Origin: Methylobacteriaceae bacterium
Lineage (GTDB): Bacteria > Pseudomonadota > Alphaproteobacteria > Rhizobiales > Beijerinckiaceae
Direction: 5' to 3'
Length of the DNA stretch: 44,082 nucleotides
Assembly (NCBI GenBank): GCA_016793505.1
Contig: JAEULW010000104.1
Coordinates: 1 to 44,082, forward strand
Position 1 is the stretch's first letter; each line of letters opens with the position of its first letter. Positions 1-8,149 of the stretch are shown piece after piece. Made by a program: the position numbers and the translations under genes. The notes beneath the pieces were generated by a model. The model searched no databases and had not been told where the DNA came from. It saw only the letters and a list, made by a program, of their open reading frames with translations.

Positions 1-1
1 G

Positions 2-550
2 GTCGAGGACGCGCGCTTCTGCGTGCGCGCGGTGCGTGCGGAGTCGCCGAAATCCGGCGGCCTGCACGGCGTCGGCATGCGTCGGGACGTCGGCATTCTG
101 CGTGACATCGGCAATCAGGCTTTCGTCGACGCGCTCGACGACGTCGTTGTCGCCCTGATGGTGGAGAAGCGCGAATGCGTCGAGGATATCGAGGCCATTC
201 TCGCGGCGCCCGGCGTCGACATGGTGCAGTTCGGGCCGGCCGACTATGCGATGAGCGTCGGTCTGACGGGCCAGTTCGCGCATCCCGAGGTCAGGAAGGC
301 GGAACGGCGCACGATCGAGGCTGCGCTGGCGCAGGGCGTGGCGCCGCGTGTCGAGCTGTTCGACGCCGCCGATGCGCCGCGCTACATCGAGATGGGCGTC
401 AAGCACTTCTGCATCGGCTGGGACGTGACGATCCTGAAAGCCTGGTGGCAGGCTCATGGCGCGAAAATGCGCGCGCAGCTCGGCGGCGAGGCCGCCGCGC
501 ACGCGGAACGTCCGACAACCTACGGCGCGCCGGGCGGCGCCGCGGGCTGA
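2..550 (+). CDS. HpcH/HpaI-family aldolase, C-terminal part (5' end outside window)
   Basis: The reading frame is open from the first bases of the window, so the N-terminus is missing; about 182 residues remain. The remaining part carries the family segment around 'FGPADYAMSVGLTGQ', which in HpcH/HpaI enzymes follows a conserved metal-binding Glu/Asp region, and then 'HFCIGWDVTILKAWW', the usual end of the barrel. These are class II, divalent-metal-dependent aldolases that cleave or form 4-hydroxy-2-oxo acids and release pyruvate or a related 2-oxo acid. The substrate cannot be told from this part. A Gly/Ala-rich tail follows the last helix. It faces the nap operon tail to tail, so it belongs to whatever lies upstream. 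The family call is fairly sure, the exact reaction is not. Confidence 0.8.
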   Translation, partial: VEDARFCVRAVRAESPKSGGLHGVGMRRDVGILRDIGNQAFVDALDDVVVALMVEKRECVEDIEAILAAPGVDMVQFGPADYAMSVGLTGQFAHPEVRKAERRTIEAALAQGVAPRVELFDAADAPRYIEMGVKHFCIGWDVTILKAWWQAHGAKMRAQLGGEAAAHAERPTTYGAPGGAAG

Positions 551-562
551 CGCCCGCGGCGC
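537..562. terminator. GC-rich hairpin over the aldolase stop codon
   Basis: Positions 537-547 and 552-562 are a perfect 11-bp inverted repeat with a 4-base loop that contains the stop codon. No T-run follows, so it is only a candidate terminator or mRNA 3'-end stabiliser between two convergent genes. Confidence 0.35.
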
Positions 563-595
563 GGTTCAGACCCGCGCCGGGCGCAGCGTCAGACC

Positions 596-1306
596 TCAGC
601 GCTTGGCCGCCTTGGCCTTCTCGACGTCGGCGTCCTGCAGGAAGTCGATGACGCGCTGCACGGCGCCGACCTTGTCGATGTTGTCGAGCATCTCCTGATA
701 GGCGACCTGCGCGTGCTGGGGCAGCTTGTGAGCGACGCCCTGATGGCAGTCGATACAGGTCTTGCCCTGCGTCCAGGCGTCCGGATGGATGCGGGCGGGG
801 CGCGGCTCCTGCTTGGCGTAATCCATCGACTCGAACTTGTGGCAGTTGCGGCACTCGCGCGAGTCGGTGGTCTTCATCGCGCGCCAGACGCTCTTCGACA
901 TCGTCAGGCGATGGTCGGAGAATTTCTGCGGCGTGTCGATCGTGCCCATGGCCTTGTGCCACAGCTCGTTGGTCGCCTGAATCTTGCGGACGACCTTGTG
1001 GCCCCATTCCTTGGGCACGTGGCAATCGGGGCAGGTGGCGCGCACGCCGGTCTTGTTCGAGTAGTGCGCCGTGTTGCGATACTCGGCGTAGACGTTGTCC
1101 TTCATCTCATGACAGGAGATGCAGAAGGCTTCCGTATTGGTGGCCTCCATCGCCCAGTTGAATCCGCCCCAGGCGAGGATGCCGATGACGAAGGAGGCCA
1201 TCGCGATCAGGCCCCACGCGATTTTCGAGCGCGAGAAGAACCAGCGCCACAGACGCTTCAGCGCGCCGGGCCGCTCTTCAGGAGCGGATGCGGTCGTATC
1301 GATCAT
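596..1306 (-). CDS. napC: NapC/NirT-type tetraheme c-type cytochrome
   Basis: This 236-residue protein passes electrons from the quinol pool to the periplasmic NapAB nitrate reductase. It has a short cytoplasmic N-terminus, one membrane anchor (about residues 25-47, 'IAWGLIAMASFVIGILAWGGF') and four CXXCH haem sites: CISCH, CPDCH, CRNCH and CIDCH. That is the standard NapC arrangement. An ATG lies further upstream in frame, but starting at MIDTT gives the normal N-terminus and leaves only 8 bases after napB. It is the last gene of the napFDAGHBC operon. The C-terminus runs on with a Lys/Ala-rich helix of unknown role. Confidence 0.95.
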   Translation of the reverse strand: MIDTTASAPEERPGALKRLWRWFFSRSKIAWGLIAMASFVIGILAWGGFNWAMEATNTEAFCISCHEMKDNVYAEYRNTAHYSNKTGVRATCPDCHVPKEWGHKVVRKIQATNELWHKAMGTIDTPQKFSDHRLTMSKSVWRAMKTTDSRECRNCHKFESMDYAKQEPRPARIHPDAWTQGKTCIDCHQGVAHKLPQHAQVAYQEMLDNIDKVGAVQRVIDFLQDADVEKAKAAKR

Positions 1307-1314
1307 GGCGCGTC

Positions 1315-1773
1315 TCACTTCACCTGGATGGCGTTCTGGAAGGCGTTGCCGACGAGCGGCTTGGCGTCGATCTGCGGCACGTGGCACTGGTTGCAGAAGT
1401 AGCGGGTGCCGGCGACCTTATCGAGCCGCGCGCCGGCGCGGTCGACATAGTGCGTCTCGGAGATCTTCGGCGCGTTGAAGCGGCTGTTGCCCGGCCAGTC
1501 GTGACACTCCATGCACTTGTTGTTGTTGAGCGTCACTTCGTAGCCGTCGATGTTGTGGGGAATGAGCGGCGGCTGCTGGCGATAGGCGCGGCCGAAGCCG
1601 GCGGTCGGCGTCGACTGGCGCAGGACGTCGGGCGCAGGGGCCGTCTCGGTCAGCGGAGTTTCGCGCAGCGTCTTGGGCGCGCGCGCTTCCTGCGCCTCGA
1701 CGAGAGCGGCGAGCGGCAGGGCTGCGAGCAGCAGCGCGATCGGCGCGGCTTTGGGGATGAGGCGAGCGATCAT
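1315..1773 (-). CDS. napB: Periplasmic nitrate reductase diheme cytochrome subunit NapB
   Basis: NapB is the small electron-transfer subunit that takes electrons from NapC and hands them to NapA in the periplasm. From the chosen start (MIARLIPKAAP) it has 152 residues, close to the usual size, with a Sec signal peptide of about 27 residues and two CXXCH haem sites (CMECH and CNQCH). The extra His residues around 'LIPHNIDGY' and 'ISETHYVD' fit the bis-His haem ligation of the family. The start at 1773 has an AAGGA ribosome site seven bases upstream. An alternative in-frame ATG at 1815 overlaps the napH stop as ATGA and would add 14 residues, so the start is not settled. Confidence 0.93.
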   Translation of the reverse strand: MIARLIPKAAPIALLLAALPLAALVEAQEARAPKTLRETPLTETAPAPDVLRQSTPTAGFGRAYRQQPPLIPHNIDGYEVTLNNNKCMECHDWPGNSRFNAPKISETHYVDRAGARLDKVAGTRYFCNQCHVPQIDAKPLVGNAFQNAIQVK

Positions 1774-1811
1774 GGGCTGATCCTTCTTGGCGATGGTCTT
1801 GCGCGGGCGGT

Positions 1812-2729
1812 TCATGCGGCGCGCGCCTTCGGGCGCGAAACGGTCGGCTCCGACGTGTCCGCAGCAGTCGCGAGACGGTGGTCGAAGCGGTGGGTGAAGG
1901 CGAAGACTTTTTCCGGACAGACGTCGACGCAGGCGCCGCACAGCGTGCAATCGCCCGACAGGATCACCGGCGAGGCGCCGGTGCGTTCGCCGCGCAGCGC
2001 CGGGGTGATGACATGCGGCTCGGGGCAGACGGCGAAGCAGTCCATGCAGTCGTCGCAGGCGGCGCGCGCCGGCGCGGCGACGCGGGCGATCGAGGCCTTG
2101 CCGATCGCCCCGTAGCAGGCGCCGACCGGGCACAGATGGCCGCACCAGCCATGCTTGGCGACGAGCAGATCGAAGGTGAAGATGGCGAGCGCCGGAACGA
2201 GGCCGAACCAAAGGCCGAACACCAGCGCGCGATGGAAGGCGGTGACCGGATTGACCAGCTCCCACGCGACGACGCCAGAGATCGCCGAAACGACGATCGC
2301 GGCGCCGGCGATCCAGTTGCGCAGCTCCGGACGAATCTTCGCGGTCTGACGGATGTCGAATCTGCGCCGCAGGAAGGCGGCGAAATCGGCGACCGGATTG
2401 AGCGGGCAGACCCAGGAACAGAAGCTGCGGCCGCCGAGCAGCAGATAGGCGCCGAGCACGATGGCGGCGCCGGTCAGCGCGGTCGCCTCCGGCCAGTGAC
2501 GGGCGGCCAGCGACTGCGCGAGGATGAACGGATCGGTCAGCGGCAGCACGTTGAGGGTCAGCGACGAGGCGAGCGTGCCCTTGGCGATCCAGACGCCCAG
2601 AAGCGGGCCGGTGAGGAACAGCGCGAGGAAGGCAAGCTGCGCGGCGCGACGCAGGACGCCGAAGCGATGCGCCCGCCAGACGCCCTTGCGCTCGCGCGCC
2701 TCGACATAGGGATGAACGTTGGCGGTCAT
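1812..2729 (-). CDS. napH: Quinol dehydrogenase membrane component NapH
   Basis: NapH is a polytopic inner-membrane iron-sulfur protein that, with NapG, gives a second quinol-oxidising route into Nap. The 305 residues hold four predicted membrane helices, two Cys-rich cytoplasmic loop motifs typical of the NapH/NosR family ('CSWVCPLNP' and 'CGHLCPVGACYG'), and two C-terminal 4Fe-4S ferredoxin motifs, CDDCMDCFAVCP and CTLCGACVDVCP. The start ATG overlaps the napG stop codon (ATGA), which decides it over longer upstream frames. The stop in turn overlaps an alternative napB start, so napG, napH and napB are probably translationally coupled. Confidence 0.94.
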   Translation of the reverse strand: MTANVHPYVEARERKGVWRAHRFGVLRRAAQLAFLALFLTGPLLGVWIAKGTLASSLTLNVLPLTDPFILAQSLAARHWPEATALTGAAIVLGAYLLLGGRSFCSWVCPLNPVADFAAFLRRRFDIRQTAKIRPELRNWIAGAAIVVSAISGVVAWELVNPVTAFHRALVFGLWFGLVPALAIFTFDLLVAKHGWCGHLCPVGACYGAIGKASIARVAAPARAACDDCMDCFAVCPEPHVITPALRGERTGASPVILSGDCTLCGACVDVCPEKVFAFTHRFDHRLATAADTSEPTVSRPKARAA

Positions 2730-3505
2730 TTTTTCGGCCCTCCGGGGAGGGTGACGCCTTCGGGCAGTCGCGTCGGCAGTTTCACCGGCGCGTCGACCAG
2801 AGCCTCGCCGGCCTTGCCCTTTTCGATCCAGCCGCGGCGGTAGTGGGCGTCCTGCGCCAGCGAGGCGACCTCGAGCGGCAGCACCTTGATCGCCGCCTCG
2901 GTCAGCACGCAGCTCTTCTCGCATTTGCCGCAGCCGGTGCAATGCTCGGCGTGGACGACCGGCTCGAAGATGGCGTGTCTGGCGGTGCGGGAATTGTGCG
3001 TCGTCTCGAGCGTGATCGCCTTGTCGATGACCGGGCAGACGCGATAGCACACGTCGCAGCGCAGGCCCTGCAGGTTGAGGCAGGTCTCGCGGCTGGTGAT
3101 CACCGCGACGCCCATGCGCGCCTTCTCGATCTTCGTCAGCGAGTGATCCAGCGCGCCGGTCGGGCAGGCCTTCACGCACGGGATGTCGTCGCACATTTCG
3201 CAGGGCACGGCGCGGGCGGCGAAGAAGGGCGTGCCGATGGCCGGCCCGTCGCGCCAGTCGGCGAGACGCAGCGTGTTGTAGGGACAATCGCGCACGCACA
3301 GGCCGCAGCGCACGCAGGCGGACAGGAAGTCCTTCTCCGGCAAGGCGCCGGGCGGGCGCAGCGCCTGCGCCGGCAGGGCGCGCGACTGCTCGCCGAACGC
3401 CGCCAGCATGACGCCGCAGGCGGCGGCCGCGCCGGAAAAGCGAGCGGCGTCCTGCAACGCCTTGCGGCGTTGCGGATTGGCCGGTTTTTCGCGCGGGTCG
3501 GACAT
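2726..3505 (-). CDS. napG: Ferredoxin-type protein NapG
   Basis: NapG is a periplasmic ferredoxin-type protein that works with NapH to transfer electrons from quinol towards NapA. The 259 residues begin with a twin-arginine export signal ('PQRRKALQDAARFSGAAAA') and carry four Cys clusters for 4Fe-4S centres: CVRCGLCVRDCP, CEMCDDIPCVKACP, a CLNLQG...CDVCYRVCP motif, and CTGCGKCEKSC. This is the normal four-cluster order. It follows napA by 65 bases, a gap that contains a strong hairpin, and overlaps napH by 4 bases. Confidence 0.94.
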   Translation of the reverse strand: MSDPREKPANPQRRKALQDAARFSGAAAACGVMLAAFGEQSRALPAQALRPPGALPEKDFLSACVRCGLCVRDCPYNTLRLADWRDGPAIGTPFFAARAVPCEMCDDIPCVKACPTGALDHSLTKIEKARMGVAVITSRETCLNLQGLRCDVCYRVCPVIDKAITLETTHNSRTARHAIFEPVVHAEHCTGCGKCEKSCVLTEAAIKVLPLEVASLAQDAHYRRGWIEKGKAGEALVDAPVKLPTRLPEGVTLPGGPKK

Positions 3506-3527
3506 GCCAGGGAAGCTTCTCTCAACG

Positions 3528-3552
3528 CGCCGCGGCGGATGTCGCCGCGGCG
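3528..3552. other. Intercistronic hairpin between napA and napG
   Basis: CGCCGCGGCG at 3528-3537 and again at 3543-3552 form a perfect 10-bp stem with a 5-base loop, in the 65-base gap just after the napA stop. No T-run follows on the transcribed minus strand. It could stabilise the napA end of the message or thin out read-through into napGHBC. Confidence 0.55.
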
Positions 3553-3570
3553 TTCTGTTGGTTCATGGAC

Positions 3571-6129
3571 TCAGGCGGCGACCACCTTGCAGGCGCATTT
3601 CTTGAAGTCGGTCTCTTTCGAGATCGGGCAGGTGGCGTCGAGCGTCAGCTTGTTGGCGAGCTGGCTCTCGTCGAAGAAGGGGAAGTAGACGAGGCCGCGC
3701 GGCGGCTTGTTGCGCCCCTTGGTCTCGACGCGGGTGACGACCTCGCCGCGCTTGGTCTGGATCTTCACCGTCTGGCCGCGGTTGAGCTTGCGCGCCGCCG
3801 CGTCGTCGGGATGCATGAACAGGACCGCCGCCGGCACGGACCGGTGCAGCTCCGGCACGCGGCGCGTCATCGAGCCCGAATGCCAGTGTTCGAGCACGCG
3901 GCCCGTGCACAGCCACAGATCGAAATCCTTGTCGGGCGATTCCGCCGGCGGCTCGTAGGGGCAGAAGATGGCGCGCGCCTTCTTGTCGGGCTTGCCGTAG
4001 AAGGAAAAGCCCTCGCCGGCCTTCACGTAGGGATCGTAGCCTTCCTTGAAGCGCCAGAGCGTCTCCTTGCCGCCGACCACCGGCCAGCGCAGGCCGCGCG
4101 CCTGATGGTAGGTGTCGAACGGCGCAAGGTCATGCGCATGATCGCGACCGAAGGCGGCGTATTCCTCGAACAGGCCCTTCTGCAGATAGAAGCCGAAATG
4201 CTTCGACTCGGCGTTGTCGAACCCCTTCTGCAGATCGTCGAGCGGGAACTTGTTGACCTTGCCGTTGGCGAACAGCACGTCGTAAAGCGTCTTGCCGCGA
4301 TACTCCGGCTTCTTGGCGATCAGTTCCTCGGGCCAAACCTCCTCGACCTTGAAGTGTTTGGAGAACTCGACCGTCTGCCAGAGGTCGGATCGCGCCTCGC
4401 CGACCGGCGTAACCTGTTGACGCCAGAACTGGGTGCGGCGCTCGGCGTTGCCATAGGCGCCTTCCTTCTCCATCCACATCGCGGTCGGCAGGATCAGGTC
4501 GGCGGCGAGGGCGGTGACGGTCGGATAGGGATCGGACACGACGACGAAGTTCGCCGGGTTGCGATAGCCCGGATAGCCTTCCTCGTTCATGTTCGGCGCG
4601 GTCTGCATGTTGTTCGTGCATTGCACCCAGTAGGCGTTGAGCTTGCCGTCCTTGAGCATGCGGTGCTGCACGACCGCGTGGTAGCCGATGTTGCCGGGCA
4701 GCGTGCCTTCGGGGAGCTGCCAGAGCTCTTCGGTCAGCTTGCGATGCTGCGGGTTGGTGACGACCATGTCGGCCGGCAGGCGGTGGGCGAAGGTGCCGAC
4801 CTCGCGCGCCGTGCCGCAGGCCGAGGGCTGGCCGGTCAGCGAGAACGGGCCGTTGCCTGGCTCGGAGATCTTTCCGGTCAGCAGATGCACGTTGTAGATC
4901 ATGTTGTTGACCCACGTGCCGCGCGTGTGCTGGTTGAAGCCCATCGTCCAGTAGGAGACGATCTTCTTCTTCGGATCGGCGTAGAGCTTGGCGAGGCGCT
5001 CGAGCCGGTCCTTCGGCACGCCGGATTTCTCGTGCGCATAGTCGAGCGTGTAGGGCTCGAGCAGCTTGGCGTATTCCTCGAAGCCGATCTTGTCCTTCAT
5101 GCCGGCGGGATCGACCGCGCCGTCCTTGCCGGCCTTGTGCGAGGCGTTGACGGCCTTGGCCTCGAGCGCGTGCGTCGGCCGCAGGCCGTAGCCGATGTCC
5201 TCGATGGTGTGGGCGAACTCGACGTGCTTGCCGACGAAGTCCTTGTTCACCGCGCCGTTCTTGATGATGTAGTTCTGGATGTAGTTGAGGATCGCCAGAT
5301 CGGAGTGCGGGGCGAAGGTCAGCGCGTTGTCGGCGAGCTCGTAGGAGCGGTGCTCGAAGGTGGAGAGCACATGCACCTCGCAGCCTTCATGCGTCAGGCG
5401 CCGGTCGGTGAGGCGCGACCACAGGATCGGGTGCATCTCGGCCATGTTGGCGCCCCACAAAACGAAGGCGTCGGCATGTTCGAGATCGTCGTAGCAGCCC
5501 ATCGGCTCGTCGATGCCGAAGGTGCGCATGAAGCCGGCGACGGCCGAGGCCATGCAGTGGCGCGCGTTCGGGTCAAGGTTGTTGGAGCGGAAGCCGGCCT
5601 TGTAGAGCTTGGCGGCGGCGTAGCCCTCCCAGATCGTCCACTGGCCCGAGCCGAACATGCCGACGCCGGAAGGCCCTTGCGCCTTCAGCGCCTCCTTCCA
5701 CTTCTCGGCCATGATCTTGAAGGCGTCGTCCCAGGAGATCGGCGTGAAGTCGCCGTTCTTGTCGTACTTGCCGCCCTTCATGCGCAGCAGCGGCTTCGTC
5801 AGGCGATCCTCGCCGTACATGATCTTGGCGAGGAAGTAGCCCTTGATGCAGTTGAGGCCGCGATTGACCGGCGCGTCGGGGTCGCCTTGCGTCGCGACCA
5901 CCTTGTCGTTCTTGACGCCGACGATGACGCCGCAGCCGGTGCCGCAGAAGCGGCAGACGCCCTTGTCCCAGCGGATGCCGTCGGGCGAGCGGGCGGGCTG
6001 GGCGGCGGCCTCGCCGGTCAGCGTCACGCCGATCGAGGCGGCGGCTGCTGCGGCGGCGGTCGCCTTCAGCGCGTCGCGGCGGCTGGCTTCGAGGCGGGGT
6101 GCCGGGGTGGCGACGGTCGTGTCGGTCAT
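3571..6129 (-). CDS. napA: Periplasmic nitrate reductase catalytic subunit NapA
   Basis: NapA is the molybdenum (bis-MGD) enzyme that reduces nitrate to nitrite in the periplasm. The 852 residues match the normal length. Visible features, in order: a twin-arginine signal with the SRRDALK motif near residue 16; a 4Fe-4S site CRFCGTGCG with a fourth Cys in 'LNCIKG' (about residues 59-94); '[12 protein letters not shown]', whose Cys is the expected molybdenum ligand; '[13 protein letters not shown]'; and a C-terminal molybdopterin-binding domain ending '[16 protein letters not shown]'. It sits behind napD, its dedicated chaperone, and ahead of the napGHBC electron-transfer genes. No key residue appears to be missing. 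Confidence 0.97.
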   Translation of the reverse strand: MTDTTVATPAPRLEASRRDALKATAAAAAAASIGVTLTGEAAAQPARSPDGIRWDKGVCRFCGTGCGVIVGVKNDKVVATQGDPDAPVNRGLNCIKGYFLAKIMYGEDRLTKPLLRMKGGKYDKNGDFTPISWDDAFKIMAEKWKEALKAQGPSGVGMFGSGQWTIWEGYAAAKLYKAGFRSNNLDPNARHCMASAVAGFMRTFGIDEPMGCYDDLEHADAFVLWGANMAEMHPILWSRLTDRRLTHEGCEVHVLSTFEHRSYELADNALTFAPHSDLAILNYIQNYIIKNGAVNKDFVGKHVEFAHTIEDIGYGLRPTHALEAKAVNASHKAGKDGAVDPAGMKDKIGFEEYAKLLEPYTLDYAHEKSGVPKDRLERLAKLYADPKKKIVSYWTMGFNQHTRGTWVNNMIYNVHLLTGKISEPGNGPFSLTGQPSACGTAREVGTFAHRLPADMVVTNPQHRKLTEELWQLPEGTLPGNIGYHAVVQHRMLKDGKLNAYWVQCTNNMQTAPNMNEEGYPGYRNPANFVVVSDPYPTVTALAADLILPTAMWMEKEGAYGNAERRTQFWRQQVTPVGEARSDLWQTVEFSKHFKVEEVWPEELIAKKPEYRGKTLYDVLFANGKVNKFPLDDLQKGFDNAESKHFGFYLQKGLFEEYAAFGRDHAHDLAPFDTYHQARGLRWPVVGGKETLWRFKEGYDPYVKAGEGFSFYGKPDKKARAIFCPYEPPAESPDKDFDLWLCTGRVLEHWHSGSMTRRVPELHRSVPAAVLFMHPDDAAARKLNRGQTVKIQTKRGEVVTRVETKGRNKPPRGLVYFPFFDESQLANKLTLDATCPISKETDFKKCACKVVAA

Positions 6130-6143
6130 GGCGGAGCCCTCTT

Positions 6144-6452
6144 TCAGAGTCGGGGTTGTTCGGAAGCGGCGGCGCGCGGCGCCGTCCGGCTGTCGGCGGC
6201 GGCGTCGCCCTCGTCGTCCATCGCGTGATAGGCGAGGGTCGTCGAAACGACGCCGGGAATGCGGTTGATGGCGGCGAGCTGATCGATCGCCATGGTCGAG
6301 TCGGTGTCGACGGCCGTGGCGACGAGGCGGCCCTGATCGGCCTCGGCGTGCAGTTCGACGCCGGGCAGCGCGGCGATGGCGGCGCGCGCCGCCTCGAGCC
6401 GTCCGGGGGCGACGTGAACCACGACGCCGCAGACATTGTGGACGCCGCTCAT
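6144..6452 (-). CDS. napD: Nap assembly chaperone NapD
   Basis: NapD binds the twin-arginine signal of NapA in the cytoplasm and holds back export until the cofactor is inserted. The 102 residues show the ferredoxin-like fold pattern of the family: '[29 protein letters not shown]', 'GRLVATAV' and '[12 protein letters not shown]'. A charged and Ala-rich tail of about 20 residues extends beyond the usual end. The start ATG overlaps the napF stop (ATGA). Longer upstream frames would run inside napF and were rejected. Confidence 0.92.
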   Translation of the reverse strand: MSGVHNVCGVVVHVAPGRLEAARAAIAALPGVELHAEADQGRLVATAVDTDSTMAIDQLAAINRIPGVVSTTLAYHAMDDEGDAAADSRTAPRAAASEQPRL

Positions 6453-6781
6453 GCGTCTCTCCCGAGTTCGACGAGGCCGCGAGCGAGAGCGCGCTCGGCG
6501 CGCGGCTGCAGGGCGATCGCCGAGACAGGGCAGGGCGCGACGCAATCGCCGCAGCCGGTGCACAGAGTCTCGTCCAGCAAGGGCTGCGCGCGGCCGCGGC
6601 CGATCAGTCGGAAGGCGATGGCGTTGACGTCGCAGACCTCGCCGCAACGGCGGCAGGCGACGCCCTTCGTCTCGATGCAGGCTTCGCCGATCCTGGCGAC
6701 CGGACGCTGCTCGGAGCCGGGCGCTGTCGGCGTGCGCGACAGGGCCGCGAAAAGTCCCCGCCGGGACAACGAGACGGTCAT
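6449..6781 (-). CDS. napF: Short NapF-type ferredoxin
   Basis: NapF is a cytoplasmic ferredoxin-type accessory protein thought to help mature or re-activate NapA. Here it has only 110 residues; the enterobacterial protein is about 160 and carries more Cys clusters. What remains is the N-terminal '[11 protein letters not shown]' segment, the atypical site [16 protein letters not shown] and a normal [12 protein letters not shown] site. The two N-terminal ferredoxin motifs of the long form are absent, although the frame is intact and not obviously broken. A good ribosome site (GGAGG, seven bases before ATG) marks it as the first gene of the operon. It overlaps napD by 4 bases. Confidence 0.88.
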   Translation of the reverse strand: MTVSLSRRGLFAALSRTPTAPGSEQRPVARIGEACIETKGVACRRCGEVCDVNAIAFRLIGRGRAQPLLDETLCTGCGDCVAPCPVSAIALQPRAERALARGLVELGRDA

Positions 6782-6820
6782 TGACGCTCCTCCGGAATCG
6801 GGCCGTCTTGGTTGGGCGTC

Positions 6821-6826
6821 AACATG
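6821..6826 (-). promoter_or_regulatory. Possible -10 of the nap promoter
   Basis: On the minus strand CATGTT at 6826-6821 (3 of 6 matches to TATAAT) sits where a -10 would be if the FNR-type box at 6850-6863 were centred at -41.5. This is inference from spacing, not a strong motif. Confidence 0.3.
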
Positions 6827-6849
6827 GCCGCGATGGGCCCTTGTTCTCC

Positions 6850-6863
6850 TTGATGCATATCAA
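6850..6863. promoter_or_regulatory. Perfect FNR/Anr-type box upstream of napF
   Basis: TTGATGCATATCAA matches the FNR-family consensus TTGAT-N4-ATCAA at every fixed position. Its centre lies about 75 bases upstream of the napF start. Nap operons are commonly under FNR, Anr or FixK-type control, so oxygen-responsive activation is the natural reading. Confidence 0.8.
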
Positions 6864-6871
6864 GCCGTCGC

Positions 6872-6900
6872 ATTGCAGCGCAAGTTTGTTGCACTGCAAT
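6872..6900. promoter_or_regulatory. 29-bp inverted repeat in the nap control region
   Basis: ATTGCAGCGCAA (6872-6883) and TTGCACTGCAAT (6889-6900) are reverse complements at 11 of 12 positions, with a 5-base spacer. Each arm is itself nearly palindromic (TTGC...GCAA). It lies between two FNR-like boxes and looks like an operator for a dimeric or tetrameric regulator that I cannot name. Confidence 0.5.
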
Positions 6901-6930
6901 GTCGCCTAAACCACGAATTCATTGGGCAAA

Positions 6931-6944
6931 TTGACGAGCGTCAA
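6931..6944. promoter_or_regulatory. Second FNR/CRP-family-like box upstream of nap
   Basis: TTGACGAGCGTCAA is a perfect palindrome of the TTGAC-N4-GTCAA form used by several FNR/DNR-family proteins. It is centred 81 bases upstream of the first box. It could bind the same protein or a nitric-oxide-responsive relative. Confidence 0.5.
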
Positions 6945-7003
6945 GCGGCGCGCATTTTCTTGCCGTCCGGAGGCGCGACACAGGCGCTCAGGGCGCGGCG
7001 CAT

Positions 7004-8080
7004 TCAGCGCGCTGGTTCGGCCTGGGGCGCGGCGGCGAGGCCCGGCCGGTCGAGGGCTGCGTCGGCAAGGCCGGCCGCGGCCCACATCGCCAGCAGCGTC
7101 GCCCAGGACACGGTGGAGAAGACCGCCGCGCCCGAGACGCCCGCGCCGATGGCGCAGCCCGCCGCCAGCATGCCGCCGAAGCCCATCAGCAACGCGCCGA
7201 CGATGTAGCGGCGCATGCTCTCGCCGCCGTGGAAGCCCTCCAGCCGCAGTTCACGCGCGGCGGCGGCGGCGAGGAAAGAGCCGAGGAAGACGCCCGGCAC
7301 GAGGCCGATGTCGAAGTCGAAGCGCCCGCCGGGCTGCAGCACCAGCATCAGCATGTTGGCCGAGGGGCCGGTGAAGCTCAGGCTCTTGACCGGCTGCGGG
7401 TCGAAACTGGCGCTCGCCAGCTGCGCGGTGAAGGCCCAGGTCGCCGCCACCATCAGGCCGACGCCCGCCGCCCAGGTCGCCTGCCGCCAGCCGATCCGCA
7501 CGCGCCGCGCGATGGCGATCGCCGTCGCCAGAAAGATCAGCGCCAGCGGCAGGGCGAGACCCGCCGGCGCGCCGGCGAGGGTGAGCAGATTGAGCCTGTC
7601 GGCGCCGTCGATCGTCCAAAGGGCGGCGAGACTGTCGCGGGCCGGGGCGAGCAGGCCGCGCGAGGCGGCCTGCGCGGCGACGGCGAAGATCAGGCCCGAC
7701 AGCAGGGCGCGCAGATTGCCATTGGCCGACAGCACCAGCAGGCGGCTGGCGCAGCCGCGGGTCAGCACCATGCCGACGCCGAACATCGCCCCGCCGATGA
7801 TCGCGCCGGACAGCGAGCCGCGCTGATTGAGCTGGCGGATGGCGGGCAACTCGACCACGCCGGCGGCGACGAGCAGCTGCGTCGCGACGACGGCGGCGGA
7901 GAAGGCCAGCGCCCAGACCGCGACGCGCGCCGTCAGGTCGCCGCGCCAGAAATCGATCGTCGCAGCGCGCAGGCAGAAGCGGCTGCGCTGCGCGACGGCG
8001 CCGAACAACCCGCCGAGCGCCATGCCGCCGGCGAAGGAGACCCAGCCGTCGCCAAAGCGCGCCACCCATTCCTCGAGCAT
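7004..8080 (-). CDS. YeeE/YedE (TsuA-like) sulfur-compound transporter, second copy
   Basis: This 358-residue inner-membrane protein has the repeated hydrophobic segments of the YeeE/YedE family, of which TsuA imports thiosulfate. Three family cysteines are visible in the expected places: 'RSRFCLRAA' (about residue 36), 'TRGCASRLL' and 'AAGCAIGAG'; in TsuA such cysteines line the thiosulfate path. The full length means it is not the split half-size form. It lies downstream of a second YeeE gene and the soxRS pair, behind its own SqrR-like operator, so sulfur import under sulfide control is likely. The transported species (thiosulfate or another sulfane-sulfur compound) is inferred. Confidence 0.85.
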   Translation of the reverse strand: MLEEWVARFGDGWVSFAGGMALGGLFGAVAQRSRFCLRAATIDFWRGDLTARVAVWALAFSAAVVATQLLVAAGVVELPAIRQLNQRGSLSGAIIGGAMFGVGMVLTRGCASRLLVLSANGNLRALLSGLIFAVAAQAASRGLLAPARDSLAALWTIDGADRLNLLTLAGAPAGLALPLALIFLATAIAIARRVRIGWRQATWAAGVGLMVAATWAFTAQLASASFDPQPVKSLSFTGPSANMLMLVLQPGGRFDFDIGLVPGVFLGSFLAAAAARELRLEGFHGGESMRRYIVGALLMGFGGMLAAGCAIGAGVSGAAVFSTVSWATLLAMWAAAGLADAALDRPGLAAAPQAEPAR

Positions 8081-8104
8081 GCCGTCTCCTTTGGTCGCAG
8101 CGCC

Positions 8105-8110
8105 ATCATA
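8105..8110 (-). promoter_or_regulatory. -10 element of the second YeeE gene
   Basis: On the minus strand TATGAT (5 of 6 matches to TATAAT) lies about 25 bases upstream of the start codon and overlaps the edge of the palindrome at 8107-8128. No convincing -35 is seen. Confidence 0.4.
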
Positions 8111-8128
8111 TCCGAATTTTCGAATATG
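8107..8128. promoter_or_regulatory. Near-perfect 22-bp palindrome, candidate SoxR (SqrR/BigR-type) operator
   Basis: Apart from the two central bases, the halves match at 9 of 10 positions. The core is ATCC-N8-GAAT against the ATTC-N8-GAAT form I know for SqrR. It overlaps the -10 of the YeeE gene that follows, as expected for repression. A SqrR-like protein is encoded about 1.2 kb away. Confidence 0.6.
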
Positions 8129-8149
8129 GGCGCGCGGCGAATGGGCGCG

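Noticed and set aside
3565-6228. Plus-strand open frame of almost 890 codons opposite napA
   Set aside because: It mirrors napA codon by codon, has no domain and no ribosome site; the frame is kept open by GC-rich third positions of napA.
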